From: Streptomyces sp. B21-083 | GTDB taxonomy: Bacteria; Actinomycetota; Actinomycetes; Streptomycetales; Streptomycetaceae | Length of the DNA: 64,000 nucleotides | Direction of reading: 5' to 3' | Assembly (NCBI RefSeq): GCF_036898825.1 | Contig: NZ_JARUND010000001.1 | Coordinates: forward strand, 1,240,001-1,304,000 | The notes under the pieces: generated by a model | Seen by the model: the letters and a program-made list of their open reading frames with translations, nothing else | Database searches by the model: none | Told to the model about the DNA's origin: nothing | In this document: positions 60,278 to 64,000 of the stretch, piece after piece | Position numbering within the stretch: position 1 is the first letter of the stretch | How the letters are laid out: the number at the start of each line of letters is the position of its first letter | Translations under genes and position numbers: made by a program

Positions 60278-60565
60278 GAATGGTCCCCTTCATCATGGTC
60301 ACAGCGTTCGAGATTCCGAACGGCGTACGTAACTTCGACCAGAACTTAGATATGGGAGGTGCGCACGTCAACGGTTGTGACAGGTTCCGTTCCGTTTGGC
60401 AGGTATCGCGCAAAAAAACAAAACGTCCGACCTGTCGAACGTCGTTCGAAAACTCTTGACGCCCCCGGCCGCACCGATTGACACTCTCGCAACGCGCGGA
60501 CACACAGACGAAATCTGGTGTCTCCCGTTACCTCCCCCTGTGTCCGATCAGAGGAAACCGAAACG
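60278..60565. promoter_or_regulatory. divergent promoter region of two GH43-type genes with TCGAACG palindromes
   Basis: TCGAACG-T-CGTTCGA at 60435-60449 is a perfect 7-1-7 inverted repeat. CGTTCG-n6-CGAACG at 60305-60322 carries related half-sites near the reverse gene. TTGACA at 60478-60483 may be the forward -35. The A-run near 60410-60425 is unusual for this DNA. A single regulator acting on both genes is plausible. Confidence 0.55.
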
Positions 60566-63500
60566 ATGCAACTCGCGAGATCACGCGGCCGCAGCAGACC
60601 CTGGTCGGAGAGGCTCGCCGGACTGACCGCCGCATCGCTTCTGCTGGGCCTCACGGGGCCGCTGGCCCTGTCCGTGCCCGCTCACGCCGCCGCGTCGGAC
60701 ATCACCGACGGGCTGGCCCTCTGGTACAAGCTCGACGCCGCCTCCGGCACCACCGTCGCCGACTCCTCGGGCAATGGCCGTACCGGCACGGTGAACGGGA
60801 CCGCAGGCTGGTCCAACTCCGGTGACGGGCTCTCCTTCAACGGTTCCGACACCTACATCAAGGTGCCGGACAACATCATGAGCGGGATGAACTCGATCTC
60901 CGTCTCGATGGACGTGAAGGTCGACTCCACCCAGCCCAACCCGTACTTCATCTATGGCTTCGGCAACACCAGCGGCACCGCCGGCAACGGCTACCTGTTC
61001 ACCACGGGCAACTCGTACCGGACCTCCATCGCCAGCGGCAACTGGTCGACCGAGCAGACGACGCGGACCGCGGGCACGAACCTGCAGCGCGCGGTCTGGA
61101 AGCAGATCACCTACACCCAGACCGGCAACACGGGCGTGCTCTACGAGGACGGGGTGGAGGTCGGCCGCAACACGGCGATCACCCTCACCCCCGGTTCCAT
61201 CGGCTCGGGTACGACCACCGCCAACTACATAGGCAAGTCGGTCTACCCCGGCGACAACCTGTTCAAGGGCAACATCCGCGACTTCCGGATCTACAACCGG
61301 GCGCTGGCCGGCACGGAGGTCGAGGAACTCTCCCTCCCCATCGCCGCGCAGGGCGTCGCCGCCGACAAGTCGGCCCTGACACTGGGCGACACGAGTGCGG
61401 TGACCGCCGACCTGACACTGCCGAGCGCGGGCCCGGCGGGAGGCTCCGCCATCACCTGGGCGACCGACAACGTCTCCGTCGTCTCGTCCTCCGGCGCGGT
61501 CACCCGCCCGGCCGCCGGTCAGCCGGACGGCCACGCCACGCTCACGGCGACCCTGAAGAAGGGCCCGGCGAGCGACACCAGGACCTTCGACATCACGGTT
61601 CCGGCCACCTTCGACGACACGACGGCCACCCAGCAGGCCTCGGACGCGCTGACCGTCCCGGACATCGACGACGTACGCGGCAACATCACGCTTCCCACCA
61701 CCGGCGCCTACGGCACGGCGGTTGCCTGGTCCTCGGCGAACCCGGACGTCATCGCCACCGACGGTGTGGTGCACCGCCCCGCGCACGGCGCCGGCGGCAC
61801 CACGGTCGACCTGACCGCGACGATCACCAAGGGCACCGCCACCGCGACCCGCACACTGACCGCCAAGGTGCCCGAACTCCCCGCGAAGGCAGCCCTCAAG
61901 GGCTATATGTTCAGCTACTTCACCGGCGAGGGCACCTCGGACGGCGAACAGCTCTACTCGGCCCTCAGCAAGGGCAACGACCCGCTGAAGTGGCGGGAGT
62001 TGAACGACGGCAAGCCCGTCCTGACCTCCACGCTCGGCGAGAAGGGCCTGCGCGACCCGTTCATCATCCGCTCCCCCGAGGGCGACAAGTTCTACCAGAT
62101 CGCCACCGACCTGAGGATCTACGGCAACGGTGACTGGGACGCCTCCCAGCGCACCGGCAGCAAGTCCATCATGGTGTGGGAGTCCACGGACCTGGTCCAC
62201 TGGACCGACCAGCGCCTGGTGAAGATCTCCCCCGACTCGGCCGGCAACACCTGGGCGCCGGAGGCGTTCTACGACGCCAAGCTCGGCTCGTACGTCGTCT
62301 TCTGGGCCTCGAAGCTGTACGACAACGCGGACCACTCCGGTGACACGTACAACCGCATGATGTACGCGACCACCCGGGACTTCCGCACCTTCAGCGAGCC
62401 CAAGGTGTGGATCGACCGCGGTTACTCGGTCATCGACTCCACGATGATCAAGAACAACGACACCTACTACCGCTTCTCCAAGGACGAGCGGAACAACACC
62501 TCCTCGACGCCCAACAGCAAGTTCATCTTCGAGGAGAAGAGCGACTCGATCCTCAACCCGTCCTACGACGCCGTCGCGGAGGGCATCGGCAAGGGCGCGA
62601 TGAGCGCCGCCGAAGGACCGCTGGTCTTCAAGTCCAACACCGAGGAGAAGTGGTACCTGTTCGCCGACGAGTTCGGCGGCCGCGGCTACATCCCGTTCGA
62701 GTCGACGGACCTCGCCTCCGGCGTCTGGACCCCGTCCACGAACTACGACCTCCCCTCAAAGCCCCGCCACGGCACGGTACTTCCGGTCACACAGGCGGAG
62801 TACGACCGTCTGCTGAGCACCTACCAGCCGGACCAGATCATCACCAGCGCCGAGAACGTCAAGGTCGAGACGCGCATCGGTGAGGCTCCCGTCCTCCCCG
62901 CCACCGTCATCGCCGAGACCGGGGACGGCGTGAAGCGGCCCGTCGCGGTCACCTGGGCGAGCGTGGCCCCGTCGCAGTACGCGCAGGCCGGCACCTTCAC
63001 GGTGACGGGCGACCTCGCGGGCGACTCGGCCATCGCGGTCAGCGCCGAGATCACGGTCTCCGCCGAGGGCCCCGACGTCCCGGCCGACCTGCTCCTGCAC
63101 TACGACTTCGACGAAACCGGCGGCAGCATCGCCCGTGACTCCAGCGGCCACGGCTACCACGGCACCTACGTCCGTACGCCCGACTTCGGTACCGGCGTCC
63201 ACGGCGGCTCGTTCAAGATGTCCGGCGGCAACAGCAGCTCCAGCTCGCCGTACGTGAAGATCCCCAACGGGGTTCTGAAGGACACGAACAGCGTCACCGT
63301 CTCCACGTACGTCAAGTGGAAGGGCGGCGACAACTTCCAGTGGCTCTTCGGTCTCGGCCCGGACAGCAACAAGTACCTGTTCGCCTCGCCCTCCAACGGC
63401 AGCGGCAAACTGTTCTCCGCGATCACCAAGGCCACCTGGTCCGGTGAGAAGCAGATGATCGGCGGCTCCCCGCTCACCGCGGGCGAGTGGCAGCACGTCA

Positions 63501-64000
63501 CCGTCACCCTGGACGGCGCGACCGAGACGGCGATCCTCTATGTGAACGGCGCCGAGACGGCCCGCGTGAACGGTGTCACCATCAAGCCGTCCGAGCTGTA
63601 CGACGCGTCGAAGGACTACTCCGGCTACATCGGCAAGTCCCTGTACTCCCCGGACCCGTACTTCGGCGGCGAGGTCGACGACTTCCGGATCTACAACCGG
63701 GCGCTGACGCCGGCCGAGGTCCTGGAGCTCGGCGGCAACACCACCGGCATCGCCGCGGTGACCCACCCGGCGCTCAAGGTCGACGCGATCATCAACGACA
63801 AGGACAGCAAGGTCGTCCTGCCGCTCAACCCGGGCAGTGATGTCACGGCCCTGGCGCCGCAGTTCACCCTGGCCCACGGCGCGAGCATCAGCCCCGCCTC
63901 CGGCACCCTGCGCGACTTCAGCAAGCCGCTCACGTACGAGGTCACCGGCTCGGACGGCAAGAAGCGCACCTGGACCGTGTCGGCGGTGGAGATGAAGAGC
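60566..64000 (+). CDS. large secreted multidomain GH43/LamG protein (cut by window edge)
   Basis: 1145 residues are visible and the frame is open at the right edge. The domains in order are a signal peptide (about 1-42, cleavage near AHAAA); LamG/concanavalin-like (45-258, DGLALWYKLDAASGTTVADS ending RDFRIYNRAL); two bacterial Ig-like repeats with SAITWATDN and TAVAWSSANPDVI (260-440); and a GH43-like five-bladed domain (441-750, GLRDPFIIRSPEGDKFYQIA, WAPEAFYDAKLGSYVVFWAS, MSAAEGPLVF). Another Ig-like part (755-832), a second LamG (836-1058) and the start of a further domain follow. A secreted arabinan or other pectic side-chain-degrading enzyme is likely. ATG at 60566 with AGAGGAAACC upstream. 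Confidence 0.9.
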   Translation, partial: MQLARSRGRSRPWSERLAGLTAASLLLGLTGPLALSVPAHAAASDITDGLALWYKLDAASGTTVADSSGNGRTGTVNGTAGWSNSGDGLSFNGSDTYIKVPDNIMSGMNSISVSMDVKVDSTQPNPYFIYGFGNTSGTAGNGYLFTTGNSYRTSIASGNWSTEQTTRTAGTNLQRAVWKQITYTQTGNTGVLYEDGVEVGRNTAITLTPGSIGSGTTTANYIGKSVYPGDNLFKGNIRDFRIYNRALAGTEVEELSLPIAAQGVAADKSALTLGDTSAVTADLTLPSAGPAGGSAITWATDNVSVVSSSGAVTRPAAGQPDGHATLTATLKKGPASDTRTFDITVPATFDDTTATQQASDALTVPDIDDVRGNITLPTTGAYGTAVAWSSANPDVIATDGVVHRPAHGAGGTTVDLTATITKGTATATRTLTAKVPELPAKAALKGYMFSYFTGEGTSDGEQLYSALSKGNDPLKWRELNDGKPVLTSTLGEKGLRDPFIIRSPEGDKFYQIATDLRIYGNGDWDASQRTGSKSIMVWESTDLVHWTDQRLVKISPDSAGNTWAPEAFYDAKLGSYVVFWASKLYDNADHSGDTYNRMMYATTRDFRTFSEPKVWIDRGYSVIDSTMIKNNDTYYRFSKDERNNTSSTPNSKFIFEEKSDSILNPSYDAVAEGIGKGAMSAAEGPLVFKSNTEEKWYLFADEFGGRGYIPFESTDLASGVWTPSTNYDLPSKPRHGTVLPVTQAEYDRLLSTYQPDQIITSAENVKVETRIGEAPVLPATVIAETGDGVKRPVAVTWASVAPSQYAQAGTFTVTGDLAGDSAIAVSAEITVSAEGPDVPADLLLHYDFDETGGSIARDSSGHGYHGTYVRTPDFGTGVHGGSFKMSGGNSSSSSPYVKIPNGVLKDTNSVTVSTYVKWKGGDNFQWLFGLGPDSNKYLFASPSNGSGKLFSAITKATWSGEKQMIGGSPLTAGEWQHVTVTLDGATETAILYVNGAETARVNGVTIKPSELYDASKDYSGYIGKSLYSPDPYFGGEVDDFRIYNRALTPAEVLELGGNTTGIAAVTHPALKVDAIINDKDSKVVLPLNPGSDVTALAPQFTLAHGASISPASGTLRDFSKPLTYEVTGSDGKKRTWTVSAVEMKS

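Noticed and set aside
60581..62335. 584-codon reverse open frame opposite the GH43/LamG gene
   Set aside because: Composition is typical of an antisense shadow. The forward frame continues without stop through recognisable LamG, Ig-like and GH43 domains.

Overview
The window is a high-GC (about 70% or more) actinobacterial chromosome segment, almost certainly Streptomyces. The evidence is near-universal G/C at third codon positions, frequent GTG starts, long LuxR-type ATPase regulators, ECF-type sigma factor, sedolisin, DUF2180, GH43 and LamG proteins, and the intergenic motif family built on GCGCAGTTCCCCGCGCCCC. No phage, transposase, integrase or CRISPR array is visible. Genes cut by the window edges lie at both ends.

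Layout. (1) 1-6.5 kb: a truncated LuxR-type ATPase regulator, an astacin-like metalloprotease, then a left-pointing sulfur-type block. This block is a pair of flavin monooxygenases and a glutathione-transferase-like protein, each preceded by a very short leader peptide of the actinobacterial RRHIDL type. (2) 6.7-10.4 kb: a tightly coupled operon of acyl-CoA dehydrogenase, thioester-reductase-like SDR and class III aminotransferase. (3) 10.4-13.3 kb: ABC1/UbiB kinase-like protein, a protein with 11-residue NPLAAL repeats, and a sigma factor. (4) 13.6-18.1 kb: a two-subunit molybdenum hydroxylase (small [2Fe-2S] and large Mo subunits, Tat signal) and a secreted sedolisin. (5) 18.2-21.1 kb: a second LuxR-type ATPase regulator.

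(6) 21.5-35.4 kb: a redox and carbon block. It holds DUF2180, a MarR regulator, a small zinc-ribbon-like protein, a molybdopterin oxidoreductase lacking the usual N-terminal Fe-S cysteines with a coupled helical partner, a fused FAD/Fe-S oxidoreductase, a pyruvate-oxidase-type ThDP enzyme, an enolase-superfamily enzyme, a GH15 enzyme and an SDR. Three copies of a palindrome, ATTGCA-n3-TGCAAT or close to it, sit in the three key promoters of this block and probably define one local regulon. A tRNA-Pro(GGG) gene follows directly.

(7) 35.8-37.1 kb: an excalibur-domain protein and a secreted NPP1/NLP-type protein. (8) 37.2-40.6 kb: a hydroxyquinol (resorcinol-type) catabolic operon whose monooxygenase has lost its 5' end. 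It is joined head-to-head to the last 41 codons of a Fis-type HTH regulator, which looks like a deletion scar. (9) 40.6-57.7 kb: sugar-alcohol and inositol catabolism. It has two LacI regulators with clear palindromic operators, several Gfo/Idh dehydrogenases, a PhyH dioxygenase, an SDR, a complete ABC importer, and iolC, a Cgl0159-type aldolase, iolB and iolD with a GntR regulator. iolE and iolA are not here. Both 70-nt gaps in the iol operon are spanned exactly by 25-codon micro-ORFs overlapping the genes on either side. A 107-109 bp tandem repeat lies at 42.97-43.35 kb. (10) 58-64 kb: a GNAT acetyltransferase and two divergent secreted family-43 glycosidase-type proteins, the second running off the right edge.

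Functions are assigned by recognising motifs in the translations. No database search was run, and substrate assignments are inference unless stated otherwise.
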